From Sphingomonadales bacterium UBA656 (GTDB lineage: Bacteria > Pseudomonadota > Alphaproteobacteria > Sphingomonadales > Sphingomonadaceae): a stretch of 36,748 nt of DNA. Both the position numbers and the translations under genes were made by a program. Below, in pieces: positions 22,916 to 32,425 of this stretch. Every line of letters starts with the position of its first letter. Within the stretch, counting starts at the first letter, position 1. Under the pieces are notes generated by a model, which saw only the letters and a list, made by a program, of their open reading frames with translations, was not told the origin of the DNA and searched no databases. The DNA lies in NCBI GenBank assembly GCA_002299895.1, contig DBOC01000005.1:1-36748 (forward strand), written 5' to 3'.

Positions 22916-25030
22916 TTATTGCGAAAGCGCTGTCAGATCTTTCACAGTCAAGATTTGCGGCAACAGGCGCGCGTCAGCGTTCGGTGGATAATATAGATAT
23001 AATGGTACGCCCGAACGGCCGTATTTCGCCAAAAAGCGCGTGATATCCGGATCTCTGCGCGTGTAATCGCCCACCATCGTCTGGATACCTGCTTTGGCAA
23101 AGGCCGCTTTGGTTTCTGTGCGATCGATTGCCGTCTTCTCATTCACTTTGCACGTCACGCACCAGTCTGCGGTGAAGTACAGAAATACAGGCTTACCCTC
23201 TGCGCGCAATGCGGCCAGCTGCTCTTCATTAAAGGCCAAGCTGCCATTTTTTATCGGCTGCGGGGCAGGTGCCAATATGGGAACATTGTCGATGATCAGC
23301 GCAGCAGCGACTGTGATACCCAATATAGCCGCAACCACGATTTTGCGAGGCGCACCGCTTTTCTGTTTCCGGCCAAGTTCAAACAGTCGTGACAATAGGA
23401 TGAGCGCGGCCGTGCCGCCAATGAGTACGCCGCTGAAACCCGCCAGCTGATATAGCAGCCATAATAAGGCCAATGACGTGAGCGCCATTGGCAGCGCCAT
23501 CCACTGCCGGAAGCGCACCATCCATGGACCGGGGCGAGGCATGCCTTTGCGCAAAAGCGGGATGAACGCAATCGCCAGGAAGGGCAAAGCCAAACCAAAG
23601 CCAAGCCCTGCAAAAATCAGCAACGCCAAGCTTGCGGGTAGTAGCAACGCCGCCCCCATTGCCGCCGCCATGAATGGGCCCGTGCAGGGCGTGGCGACAA
23701 TAGCCGCCAGCACGCCTGTCCAAAATGACCCGGATACGCCACCCTTGCGTGTCAACTTTTCGCCGACGCCAATGCCACCGATCTCAAATAGGCCAGCCAG
23801 ATTTGCGGTGACCGCAACCATGAGCAACAGCAGCAGCAACACAATCGCGGGATCCTGTAACTGAAATGCCCAGCCCACCTCTTCGCCCGCAGCGCGCAGG
23901 GCCAGCATGACGCCGCCTAGCACAAGGCAGCTTAGGATGATGCCGACGGTGTAGGCAACGGCATCACGCCGCGCTTCGCCTTCGTCCCCGCCCATTTTGG
24001 CGAGGCTCAACGCCTTCAATCCCAATATCGGGAATACGCAAGGCATAAGGTTCAGGAGCAAACCGCCCAGCACCGAAAAGCCGAGTATCCAACCAAAGCC
24101 AAGCGGCGGTTCTGGCCCATCAACCGCTGCGCCTTTGCCCAAAACGGATATAGCCGCACCGCCCGTTGGGATATTGCCGGGCGTCGCGCGCACCTCAAGT
24201 CCCTGCGCATCGTTGAAACGCAATAGGCCCTCAATCTCTCCAGAGAAGGGACCCTTTACTTCGCTGCTAACAATTAACCAGTCACCGGTCCGCCGCGCCG
24301 ATTGTGGGGCGGCATAGCGGAACAGATTTTCGCTTTGGGCAAAGAACCAGACCCGCCCAGCATCGGCACTGCGCGGATAGGGGATAGCGATATCAATGCG
24401 GTTGCCCTGAAGAGCATATCGCGCCTTCCGGTCCAGCGGCACCGGTAAGGCACTGCGCCATGCATCAAAACGTGTGCGGTCGGACTTGCCAATCGACCCT
24501 GCGCCCACCGTGAGGGGCACCGACAATGTTGCGCTTTCGGGTACGCAGACAAGATCGGAGCAGGCCGACCAGCGCGCATCGACCTTAATATCCAAATTTT
24601 GCCTAACAATCGCGTCGTCCGGGATTTTCAGATCCACGAGAAAAGCATGCTTTGCCTTGTAAATATGGTTCATGAAACCGCTGACGATTAAGGTCTCGGG
24701 CACGGGTGCACGAAGCGGACCAGGCTGAATGCCAGAGGGCAGTTGCCATGCCAGCTCAAGCGGCGTTCCGGCATCACCAGGGTTCACCCAATAATCATGC
24801 CAGCCGGGTTTCGGGTCCATCACAATCGCGACCGTCACGACATCACCGGGCGCGGGGTTGCGTGTTTCGGCCTCGATCGACGCGCGGACATATTGCGGCG
24901 CGGCCGCGGCGGGCACTTGCGCATGCGCCATGCCAGTTGCCACAAACAGCGCCAGCAGCAACTGACACAACCGCAACATCATGCGCTTGGACCTAGTTGA
25001 TTCTGACGACAGGGTGACGTTGCGGTTCAT
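22916..25030 (-). CDS. ScsB/DsbD-like protein-disulfide reductase
   Basis: A membrane protein of up to 704 residues that passes electrons from cytoplasmic thioredoxin to periplasmic thiol proteins. After a signal peptide there is an N-terminal periplasmic domain with a Cys-x4-Cys pair (ACSDLVCVPE), the spacing of ScsB rather than E. coli DsbD. An eight-helix DsbD-type membrane domain has cysteines in NLMPCVFPILG and VATPCTGPFMAAAMG. The C-terminal thioredoxin domain carries W623-C-V-T-C627-K. ATG 25030 gives a long polar n-region before the signal peptide; ATG 24982, at the MMLRLCQLLL signal sequence, is equally possible. Likely jobs are metal/copper stress tolerance or cytochrome c maturation. 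Confidence 0.9.
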   Translation of the reverse strand: MNRNVTLSSESTRSKRMMLRLCQLLLALFVATGMAHAQVPAAAAPQYVRASIEAETRNPAPGDVVTVAIVMDPKPGWHDYWVNPGDAGTPLELAWQLPSGIQPGPLRAPVPETLIVSGFMNHIYKAKHAFLVDLKIPDDAIVRQNLDIKVDARWSACSDLVCVPESATLSVPLTVGAGSIGKSDRTRFDAWRSALPVPLDRKARYALQGNRIDIAIPYPRSADAGRVWFFAQSENLFRYAAPQSARRTGDWLIVSSEVKGPFSGEIEGLLRFNDAQGLEVRATPGNIPTGGAAISVLGKGAAVDGPEPPLGFGWILGFSVLGGLLLNLMPCVFPILGLKALSLAKMGGDEGEARRDAVAYTVGIILSCLVLGGVMLALRAAGEEVGWAFQLQDPAIVLLLLLLMVAVTANLAGLFEIGGIGVGEKLTRKGGVSGSFWTGVLAAIVATPCTGPFMAAAMGAALLLPASLALLIFAGLGFGLALPFLAIAFIPLLRKGMPRPGPWMVRFRQWMALPMALTSLALLWLLYQLAGFSGVLIGGTAALILLSRLFELGRKQKSGAPRKIVVAAILGITVAAALIIDNVPILAPAPQPIKNGSLAFNEEQLAALRAEGKPVFLYFTADWCVTCKVNEKTAIDRTETKAAFAKAGIQTMVGDYTRRDPDITRFLAKYGRSGVPLYLYYPPNADARLLPQILTVKDLTALSQ

Positions 25031-25072
25031 GCTATTCTCAATGGCACAATGCCCTATGTTTAGGACAGCGGA

Positions 25073-26482
25073 TTATTCAGACCCCAGTTGCATAGGGCCT
25101 GCGCCCATAGATGGCATTGCCTTTGCTTTTTTCCATCCACCATGCAGATAATATCCAATCGACAGAATGCAGGATGTAATCGCAGTCGCGACAAATGACC
25201 CCCAAATGGCATCTGCACCGAAGCGACCATGTAAACCAAAACCGATGCTGAAACGTACCAAAACTGCGCTGATTATCAGAATGAGCAGAGGGGCGAGAAC
25301 GGCGCCATTCGCCCGCACCGCAAAGGTAACGACAACTGACACTCCCATCAGGACGAAGGTCCATCCAATGACATGGTTGATGTGAATGGCGATATCGATG
25401 GCGGGGCTGCCCATGGGCAAAAACAGTCCAAGCAATGGTGTGGCAAACAGTGTCATAAGTAAGATGAGCACTCCTGCAAGCAGCAGGTTGATACCAATTC
25501 CTGACCATACGACGCGGCCAACGCGGTCCCATTTATTGGCGCCGATATTTTGCGCGACCATGGCGCTGACGGCGCTGCCCACGGCGACCGCTGGCATTTG
25601 CACATAGCTCCAAAGCTGGTTCATCACGCCAAATGCCGCAGTGGTATTCACGCCTTCGCGGTTAACGAGTCCAATCATCACTACAGCAGAGCCCGACATG
25701 ATGATCATCGACAAGCCCATGGGCAGACCCATGCGCGCAATCGGCTTCAAAAACCGAGCATCGGGCCGAAGCCATTTCAGCTCGTGCCCGCGCAGGCGAA
25801 TAGTCAGGTCGCGTGCGTAGACCTTGCGGAGCAATAGGCCGAGGCTGATCACCCCGGCAAGGATGGTCGCAAGCGCCGATCCGGCAATGCCCATCGCGGG
25901 TATTGGGCCCAAGCCCAAGATGAAAATTGGGTTCAAGATGATGTCGAGAACCACGTTCAACACCGTGTTCCAAAATGGCGTAACTGAATCGCCCACGCCG
26001 CGCAGCGATGATGATACAAGTACCATCACGAAAGAGGCTGGCATCGACAAGAAGATGACGCGCAAATAAGCAAGCGCCAACGGATAGACCGTTTCCGGTG
26101 TCGCCATCAGGCGCAGCATGTGGGGCGCAAAGATCCAACCCGCCGCCGCCGTGACAAGGCCCGCGGCAAGGAAAATGCCGAATGCGGTGCCCATGATACG
26201 GCGGACAGATTCCACATCACGGCGGCCCATATTTTGACCAATCAAGATGGTCGTCGCCATGGTGAAGCCGAACAAAGTGGAGAACATCAAAAACATGATG
26301 AGCCCCGCATTGGCCGATGCCGCCAGCGCCTCTTCGCCCAAAAACTGACCGATCCATACCGAATTGACCGAATGGTTCAGCGACTGGAGAATGTTCACGC
26401 CAAGCGAGGGCAGGGCGAACAGGAGCAAAGTTTTCGCTACGGGGCCAATGGTCAGGTCGCGTTGATGGGCGGGCGCGGTCAT
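25073..26482 (-). CDS. MATE family efflux transporter
   Basis: A 469-residue, twelve-helix sodium- or proton-coupled multidrug exporter. The two MatE repeats start at about residues 20 and 245, with typical sequence such as PSLGVNILQSLNHSVNSVWIG and the paired MGLPMGLSMIIMSGS in the second half. Its ATG at 26482 overlaps the valS stop (ATGA), so it is probably translated with valS, an odd pairing in function. Substrate unknown. The ScsB-like gene follows 42 bases downstream. Confidence 0.9.
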   Translation of the reverse strand: MTAPAHQRDLTIGPVAKTLLLFALPSLGVNILQSLNHSVNSVWIGQFLGEEALAASANAGLIMFLMFSTLFGFTMATTILIGQNMGRRDVESVRRIMGTAFGIFLAAGLVTAAAGWIFAPHMLRLMATPETVYPLALAYLRVIFLSMPASFVMVLVSSSLRGVGDSVTPFWNTVLNVVLDIILNPIFILGLGPIPAMGIAGSALATILAGVISLGLLLRKVYARDLTIRLRGHELKWLRPDARFLKPIARMGLPMGLSMIIMSGSAVVMIGLVNREGVNTTAAFGVMNQLWSYVQMPAVAVGSAVSAMVAQNIGANKWDRVGRVVWSGIGINLLLAGVLILLMTLFATPLLGLFLPMGSPAIDIAIHINHVIGWTFVLMGVSVVVTFAVRANGAVLAPLLILIISAVLVRFSIGFGLHGRFGADAIWGSFVATAITSCILSIGYYLHGGWKKAKAMPSMGAGPMQLGSE

Positions 26483-29169
26483 CCCAGACGCTTTAGTGCC
26501 GCGGTCAGCTGCTCGGCCTCGGCCGCTTTCTCGGCATGGTCCGCGCGCGCCTTGTCCACGGCTTCGGGCTTCGCCTTTTCCACGAAGGCGGCATTGGACA
26601 GACGCGCCGCGAGTGCATCGCGCTCCTTCGTGGCCGCCTCAATGGCCTTGGTAATCCGGCTGCGTTCGGCGTCGAGGTCGATGACGCCATCCAGTGCAAA
26701 AACGATGGTGTCTTCGCCCACGACAATTTGCGCGACATTATTGGTTTCAACGGGCCCATAAGCAAAGGCGTCAATGCGTCCAAGTCGCGACAAAGCAGCC
26801 GCCTGACGTTCGATAATGGCGATTGTCGAGGGCTGTGGGTCCGCGATATTGGCGTTCAACCGCGTGCCCGGCGCTATGTTCAATTCCGCCTTGAACGAAC
26901 GGGTTTTGCTGATCGTGTCGATGACCCAATTGATCTCGGCAACGGCCTCTGCATCAACCGTGGCATTTGGCTCCGGCCACTGTGCGTGGATGATGTCAAA
27001 CGCACGCGGATGCTCTGCGGCGGCCAAAGCGTGCCATAACTCTTCGGTAATAAACGGCATGAAGGGGTGGAGCATCACCAAAATCTGGTCGAGCACCCAG
27101 CCAGCGACGATTTTGGATTCTTCATCCATTTCGCCTTTTTCACCGTCTACAAAAGCTGGCTTGATCAGTTCGAGATACCAGTCACAAAACTGATCAAAAA
27201 CCATGTGATACAACACATCGGCCATGCCGTCGAAACGGAATTCCGCGAATGCCTTGTTCAGTTTTTCAACGGTGCTGACAACTTCGCCAATGATCCAGCG
27301 GTTGACCGCCAACTCCGCCTTAGGCGCCTTTACGCTGTGCGACCCGCTTATGCCGTTGGATTGCGCAAAACGAGCGGCGTTCCAAAGCTTGGTTGCAAAG
27401 TTACGATAGCCCGCAACGCGACTTTCATCCATTTTGATGTCGCGGCCTTGGCTTTCCATCGCGGCCATGAAGAAGCGCAAAGCATCGGCGCCATATGCGT
27501 CAATCAATCCAAGCGGGTCGACCGTATTGCCCTTTGACTTGGACATTTTGCTGCCATCTGCCGCGCGGACAAGGCCGTGCAGATAGAGTGTTTTCCAAGG
27601 CACTTCTTTCATGAAATGGATGCCCTGCATCGCCATCCGTGCATCCCAGAAAAACAATATGTCGAAACCGGAAATCAGGACGTCATTGGGGTAATGACGG
27701 TTGAGTGCGTTGCTTTCATCCGGCCAACCCAAAGTTCCAAAGGGCCAAAGCGCAGACGAGAACCATGTGTCGAGGACGTCAGGGTCGCGCGTCAGTTCGA
27801 CGCCAGCGCCCGCAAGTGCTTTCGCCGCCTCTTCGGTCTCGGCGACATAGCATGTGCCGTCGGCAGTAAACCACGCCGGTATTTGGTGCCCCCACCAAAG
27901 CTGGCGGCTGACGCACCATGGCTGGATATTTTCCATCCAGTTGAAATAGGTTTTTTCCCAAGACTTCGGCACGATGTCGAAACCGCCATTGGCCTTGCCT
28001 TTGCGCGCGGCGTCGATGGCTGGTTTGGCCAATGTTTCGGCGTCCACATACCATTGGTCGGTCAACCATGGTTCAATCACTTGGTTCGAGCGGTCGCCAA
28101 AGGGCGTTTGGATGACGCGGTCTTCGACTTTTTCGAGAAGGCCCAAGGCGTCCATCGCCTCAACTACCATCTTACGCGCATTGGTCGGCTCGCCTTCAAT
28201 GCCAAAGCGATATTGCCCGATATATTCTGCCGGAATAAGCCCATCGGCAGTTTGCACGACGCGGCCTTCGCCATCGAGCATGTTGAACATGTCGCTCGCC
28301 TTGAAACCGGCGCGTTTGCCAACTTCAAAGTCGTTGAAATCATGTCCCGGTGTGATTTTCACGGCGCCCGAACCCAATTCCGGATCGGCATGCTCGTCGG
28401 TGACAATCGGGATCAAGCGACCCGTGATTGGCAAGCGTACATTTTTGCCCACCAGATGCGTGTAGCGTTCATCCGCTGGGTTTACCGCAACTGCCATGTC
28501 GGCCAGCATCGTTTCAGGGCGTGTCGTTGCGACCGAGATGAAACCGCTGCCATCTTCCAACGGATATTTGAAATGCCAGAATTTACCGTTGATCTCGCGC
28601 GTTTCGACCTCAAGATCCGAAATTGCGGTTTTCAGGCCGGGGTCCCAGTTGACGAGACGCTTGTCGCGGTACAGCAAGCCCTGGTTGTAAAGCTCAACAA
28701 ACACCTTGATGACGGCCTTTGAAAAGCCTTCATCCATGGTGAAGCGCTCATTCTCCCAATCCATCGAGCAACCGAGACGGCGCAATTGGCCAGTAATCTC
28801 GCCGCCGCTTTCCGCCTTCCATTCCCACACCTTGGCGATAAATTCGTCGCGGGTGAAATCGGTGCGCTTTTGCTGACGCGCGTTTAACTGTCGTTCGACG
28901 ACCATCTGTGTCGCAATGCCCGCATGGTCCGTGCCCACCACCCATAACGCGTCCTTGCCCTGCAAACGCGCGTGGCGGATCAGGATATCCTGCAAGGTGT
29001 TGTCGAGCGCATGGCCGATGTGCAAGCTGCCCGTCACATTGGGCGGCGGGTTTACTATTGTGTATGGCTCGGCATCAGGACGATTGGGACGAAATGCGCC
29101 TGTGGATTCCCAATGCGCATACCATTTCGCCTCAATCACGGCGGGGTCGAAAGTCTTATCGATAGTCAT
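26479..29169 (-). CDS. valS: valyl-tRNA synthetase
   Basis: A class I synthetase of 896 residues charging tRNA-Val. The HIGH motif is at 50-53 (SLHIGHALDNT) and KMSKS at about 541-545 (DGSKMSKSKGN). The CP1 editing domain lies between, and a C-terminal coiled-coil arm (EAATKERDALAARLSNAAFV) is present. Complete, with ATG 29169 directly at the expected N terminus. In related sphingomonads valS commonly lies near the tolC/popZ cluster; here an amidohydrolase and a permease separate them. Confidence 0.98.
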   Translation of the reverse strand: MTIDKTFDPAVIEAKWYAHWESTGAFRPNRPDAEPYTIVNPPPNVTGSLHIGHALDNTLQDILIRHARLQGKDALWVVGTDHAGIATQMVVERQLNARQQKRTDFTRDEFIAKVWEWKAESGGEITGQLRRLGCSMDWENERFTMDEGFSKAVIKVFVELYNQGLLYRDKRLVNWDPGLKTAISDLEVETREINGKFWHFKYPLEDGSGFISVATTRPETMLADMAVAVNPADERYTHLVGKNVRLPITGRLIPIVTDEHADPELGSGAVKITPGHDFNDFEVGKRAGFKASDMFNMLDGEGRVVQTADGLIPAEYIGQYRFGIEGEPTNARKMVVEAMDALGLLEKVEDRVIQTPFGDRSNQVIEPWLTDQWYVDAETLAKPAIDAARKGKANGGFDIVPKSWEKTYFNWMENIQPWCVSRQLWWGHQIPAWFTADGTCYVAETEEAAKALAGAGVELTRDPDVLDTWFSSALWPFGTLGWPDESNALNRHYPNDVLISGFDILFFWDARMAMQGIHFMKEVPWKTLYLHGLVRAADGSKMSKSKGNTVDPLGLIDAYGADALRFFMAAMESQGRDIKMDESRVAGYRNFATKLWNAARFAQSNGISGSHSVKAPKAELAVNRWIIGEVVSTVEKLNKAFAEFRFDGMADVLYHMVFDQFCDWYLELIKPAFVDGEKGEMDEESKIVAGWVLDQILVMLHPFMPFITEELWHALAAAEHPRAFDIIHAQWPEPNATVDAEAVAEINWVIDTISKTRSFKAELNIAPGTRLNANIADPQPSTIAIIERQAAALSRLGRIDAFAYGPVETNNVAQIVVGEDTIVFALDGVIDLDAERSRITKAIEAATKERDALAARLSNAAFVEKAKPEAVDKARADHAEKAAEAEQLTAALKRLG

Positions 29170-29217
29170 GGCTTCGTGCCATAACGGGCCTAGCCGGAAA
29201 GGGAAACCCTCAGGGCG

Positions 29218-29246
29218 CGTCCTGCCAAAACAAGTTCAGGATGACG
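29218..29246. repeat. probable dispersed Sphingomonadales repeat with inverted arms
   Basis: CGTCCTG at 29218-29224 and CAGGATGACG at 29237-29246 flank CCAAAACAAGTT. From memory, the pattern of a CCTGAACTTG-type core with matching ends resembles short intergenic repeats found in many copies in sphingomonad genomes. Only one copy is in this window. It lies in the 87-base gap between the permease stop and valS. Confidence 0.4.
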
Positions 29247-29256
29247 GGCGTGCGGG

Positions 29257-30639
29257 CTACGCCACCCGTCGCCGGAAAACGAAAAACGCTGCTGCAAATC
29301 CGCCCGCTACGAGCAAGCTCAACCAAAGTTCCTTCGACGCTGCAGGGTCCAAGCCCTTTGCGACCAAGATCACCAACATTGCCGCTATCGCGATATAGGT
29401 GCCAAAGGGGTGGAACCACATTTTGACTTGGAGTCGGCCGGGGTCCTCCGCCTCATATTTACGGCGTAGCTTTAGCTGTGCCGCGGACGTCATGAGATAT
29501 AGGAGAAGCATGGTCACGCCGCAGCTATTGATGAGGAAGCTAAACACCACATCACGCGACACCGCGTCCGCGGCGAGCGCAAAATAGCTAAACAGGCTGG
29601 CAATCAATATGGCGCGCGCTGGCACTTTGCGGTTGTTGACCTGCACCAGCCATAAAGGCGCGTCCTTATGCTTTGCGAGGCCGAACAAAGCGCGTGAGGT
29701 GACATATAGGCCGGAGTTCAAGCATGATAGCACCGCAACAAGCACAACAGCTTCCATAATCAATTGACCTGCTGGCAAGCCCATAAAAGCAAGCGTAGTG
29801 GCAAAGGGCGACACTTTGGGCACGATCTCGGTCCACGGCACAACGGACACGATGAGCAAGATCGACAGCACATAGAACACAAGGATGCGCAGTGTGACCG
29901 ATACGGTCATGCGGCTGATGACTTTAGAAGGCTCTTCGGATTCGGCGGCTGCGATGGTCGCGATTTCTGCGCCAACAAGGCTAAATATAGTCGAGGTTGC
30001 CGCCGCCAATACGACGCCCCAGCCATTGGGAGCAAAGCCGTCATGCGCGGTCAAATTGCCAAAGGTCGATCCGCTGCCCGAAGTAATGCCAAAGGCCCAT
30101 GCCGCGCAGACCAAAATGAAGACGATGATCGCGGCGACTTTGATTGACGAGAACCAGAATTCAAACTCGCCATATGCGCGCGCGGACATAAGGTTTACGG
30201 CGGTCAAAATCGCCATCAGGGCAATGCCGATGCCAAGCTCAGGTACGGCAGGGAACCATCCATGTAAAATTTGCGCGCCAGCAATCGCCTCAATCGCAAC
30301 AACGACAACCCAAAAATACCAATAGAGCCATCCGGAGAGGAATCCCGCCAAATGGCCAAGGCCGGCACGCGCAAAGTCTGGGAAGGTTTGCACGCCATCC
30401 ACGGCGATGGCCATTTCGGAGATCATCCGCATGACCAGCAAGATAATGAACCCGGCAATGGCAAAGGAGAAGACCGCGGCAGGGCCGGCTTGGCTGATGG
30501 TGGTAGAGGAACCAACAAATAGACCCGCACCAATGATGCCGCCAATCGCGATCATGGAGACATGGCGCGACTTCAAACTGCGCGACAGTTCCGCCCCGCC
30601 ATTGGTTTCCATTGCCACATTATGCGATAAGTCCGTCAT
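29257..30639 (-). CDS. amino acid permease of the APC/AAT family (GabP/CycA-like)
   Basis: A twelve-helix proton symporter of 460 residues. The N-terminal SRSLKSRHVSMIAIGGIIG and GAGLFVGSS are typical of the AAT subgroup that includes GabP, CycA and aromatic amino acid carriers. Gly-rich helix 1 and SRALFGLAKHKDAP in the middle are conserved. Which amino acid it takes up is not clear. ATG 30639 is preceded by GGGGGAAG; the open frame to 30666 is not needed. It follows the exported amidohydrolase by 40 bases, suggesting that the pair releases and then imports amino acids. Confidence 0.88.
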   Translation of the reverse strand: MTDLSHNVAMETNGGAELSRSLKSRHVSMIAIGGIIGAGLFVGSSTTISQAGPAAVFSFAIAGFIILLVMRMISEMAIAVDGVQTFPDFARAGLGHLAGFLSGWLYWYFWVVVVAIEAIAGAQILHGWFPAVPELGIGIALMAILTAVNLMSARAYGEFEFWFSSIKVAAIIVFILVCAAWAFGITSGSGSTFGNLTAHDGFAPNGWGVVLAAATSTIFSLVGAEIATIAAAESEEPSKVISRMTVSVTLRILVFYVLSILLIVSVVPWTEIVPKVSPFATTLAFMGLPAGQLIMEAVVLVAVLSCLNSGLYVTSRALFGLAKHKDAPLWLVQVNNRKVPARAILIASLFSYFALAADAVSRDVVFSFLINSCGVTMLLLYLMTSAAQLKLRRKYEAEDPGRLQVKMWFHPFGTYIAIAAMLVILVAKGLDPAASKELWLSLLVAGGFAAAFFVFRRRVA

Positions 30640-30679
30640 ATTCTTCCCCCACTTTATTCGGCGCAATAGCGCAGTGCCT

Positions 30680-31990
30680 CTAGCGGACGGTGTTTCCGCC
30701 CTGCATCACATGCGCAACATTTTCCAATACACGTATATCTTTAAGCGGGTCGCCGTCCACCGCCACCAGATCGGCAAAGCGCCCCGGTGCGATGCTGCCG
30801 AGGGCGTCGTCCTTACCCAATAACTCAGCCGCGCGGATCGTTGCACTTTGGATGGCCTGCATCGGGGTCATGCCGTAGCGGACCATATAAGCAAATTGCC
30901 GACCATTTTGTCCGTGTGGATAGACGCCGCTGTCGGTGCCATACGCAATATTCACGCCCATTTTGACGGCCTGTGTAAAACGGGCGCGCTGAATATCAGT
31001 GGTTTCACGGTTTTTGCGCAGATATTCTTCCGGCCATTTTTCGCGCGTTCCGATGTCATCAATATAATCGCCATTATATATGTCCATCACTAGCCAGGTG
31101 CCGCTGGCTTTCGCCATTGCTAGCGCTTCGTCGTCGATCAAACTGGCATGTTCGATGGAACGGACGCCTGCACGGATGGCGTTTTTAATACCAACCGCGC
31201 CATGGGCATGTGCGGTGACAAATTTGCCCTTTGCCTTTGCGGTTTGAACGACCGCGCGCAATTGCGCTTCGCTAAGTTCCGGCTCGCCCGGTTCGGTGCC
31301 AATGGCCAGCACCGCGCCTGTAGCGATGGTCTTAATGAAGTCAGCGCCTTGTTCGATGAGAAACGCCGTCCTGGCTGCGGCCTCTTCGGGCGTGCTCGCA
31401 ATCCCAAGCCGCATGTCGGCAGGCAATTGGTCATTGGGTACAACACCGTTCAATTCGCCGCCGCCCTTGGGCAAGGTGATATAGGCACCGGCAACGAATA
31501 TGCGCGGCCCCGGAACATGACCCGCGTTGATTGCATCACGCAGGGCGATATCGGTTAGCCCCCTATAGGTGCCGACATCGCGGACCGCCGTGAACCCAGC
31601 CTCTAATGTCAGCCGGGCATTATGTGCGCCCAGCAAGGCCGTTGCTGCAGGTGATGTTTTGATGGGCAGCGCAAGGTCTGCGCTTTGGCCGGCGTCTGCC
31701 AAATGGGTGTGAAGGTCAATCAAGCCGGGAAGAACGGTGAACGCCGACCAGTCCACCCGTTTCGCGCCCTTTGGCGTTGCGCCGCAGGGTGCAACTGCCG
31801 TGATCCGGTCGTCGGTGATGCTGATACATTGATTGGCGAGAACTGCGCCTGCCCGAACATCCACAAGCTTGCCCGTTGCAATATATTGGTCGGTGGCAAT
31901 TGCGGCCGTTGGCAGAAAAGTGAAAAGCACCGCCAATGATGCCAAAATGGGGGTGATTCTCATGCTGCCGTTAAGGCGCACAGTTTTCAT
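30680..31990 (-). CDS. exported metal-dependent amidohydrolase (prolidase / imidazolonepropionase-like)
   Basis: A 436-residue protein with a signal peptide (about 1-33) and a TIM-barrel amidohydrolase domain. Metal ligands visible are His94 and His96 (LIDLHTHLAD), a candidate carbamylated lysine in DFIKTIATGAV, histidines in TAHAHG and SIEHASLID, and an Asp in YGTDSGV. This pattern fits the subgroup that includes Xaa-Pro dipeptidases and other dipeptide hydrolases. The ATG at 31990 shares one base with the popZ stop (TGATG) and has AAGGG close by; a GTG one codon earlier is the alternative. The next gene is an amino acid permease, which favours peptide scavenging. Exact substrate unknown. 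Confidence 0.85.
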   Translation of the reverse strand: MKTVRLNGSMRITPILASLAVLFTFLPTAAIATDQYIATGKLVDVRAGAVLANQCISITDDRITAVAPCGATPKGAKRVDWSAFTVLPGLIDLHTHLADAGQSADLALPIKTSPAATALLGAHNARLTLEAGFTAVRDVGTYRGLTDIALRDAINAGHVPGPRIFVAGAYITLPKGGGELNGVVPNDQLPADMRLGIASTPEEAAARTAFLIEQGADFIKTIATGAVLAIGTEPGEPELSEAQLRAVVQTAKAKGKFVTAHAHGAVGIKNAIRAGVRSIEHASLIDDEALAMAKASGTWLVMDIYNGDYIDDIGTREKWPEEYLRKNRETTDIQRARFTQAVKMGVNIAYGTDSGVYPHGQNGRQFAYMVRYGMTPMQAIQSATIRAAELLGKDDALGSIAPGRFADLVAVDGDPLKDIRVLENVAHVMQGGNTVR

Positions 31991-32406
31991 CACCCTTTTT
32001 TGGTGATGCGTGTGATTTCGCGTTCAACCATCGCTTCGACGATCGGCGGCAAATGCGTGTCGAGCCAATCTTTCAGCATGGGACGCAACAAGTCGCGCGT
32101 CATCGCTTCAAGTGAGGTTTCGCCGGATCGAACAATCTGCGGCGCTGCGCCAGGCTCGGACAAAGTCTGTAACGCGGAAAAGCTGTGACGCAGGCTCTGC
32201 GCCTTATTGTTATCCAGCAAAACTTCGCCGCTTCGCGCCTGTTGATCGGCGTCGGTTAGCTCAAGGATTTCGTCTTCGTCTAAATCCGACGCGGCGGATT
32301 TAGACGCGCGCTTTTGCACCGGCAGATCGCGGTCATCGTCAGCGATGATCCGTTTGATCGAGGCCAGTATTTCATCCATCGAAGGTTCGTTCCGGCTGTC
32401 CGCCAT
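31990..32406 (-). CDS. popZ: PopZ-family polar organising protein (DUF2497)
   Basis: A 138-residue protein with the two conserved ends of PopZ: an N-terminal helix EPSMDEILASIKRIIADDD (7-25) that recruits clients, and a C-terminal assembly region LRPMLKDWLDTHLPPIVE through REITRIT. The middle is acidic and probably disordered (DLDEDEILELTDAD). In Caulobacter, PopZ forms a polar matrix that tethers ParB-parS and signalling proteins. This version is shorter than the Caulobacter protein (177 residues), mainly in the linker. It lies 19 bases after tolC with an AAGGG ribosome site and shares a base with the amidohydrolase start. Confidence 0.9.
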   Translation of the reverse strand: MADSRNEPSMDEILASIKRIIADDDRDLPVQKRASKSAASDLDEDEILELTDADQQARSGEVLLDNNKAQSLRHSFSALQTLSEPGAAPQIVRSGETSLEAMTRDLLRPMLKDWLDTHLPPIVEAMVEREITRITKKG

Positions 32407-32425
32407 ATTTCAGCCCTTGCGTAAA

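Noticed and set aside
27577..28722. 381-codon open frame on the plus strand
   Set aside because: Entirely antisense to valS, whose motifs and length are secure; no family resemblance or ribosome site.
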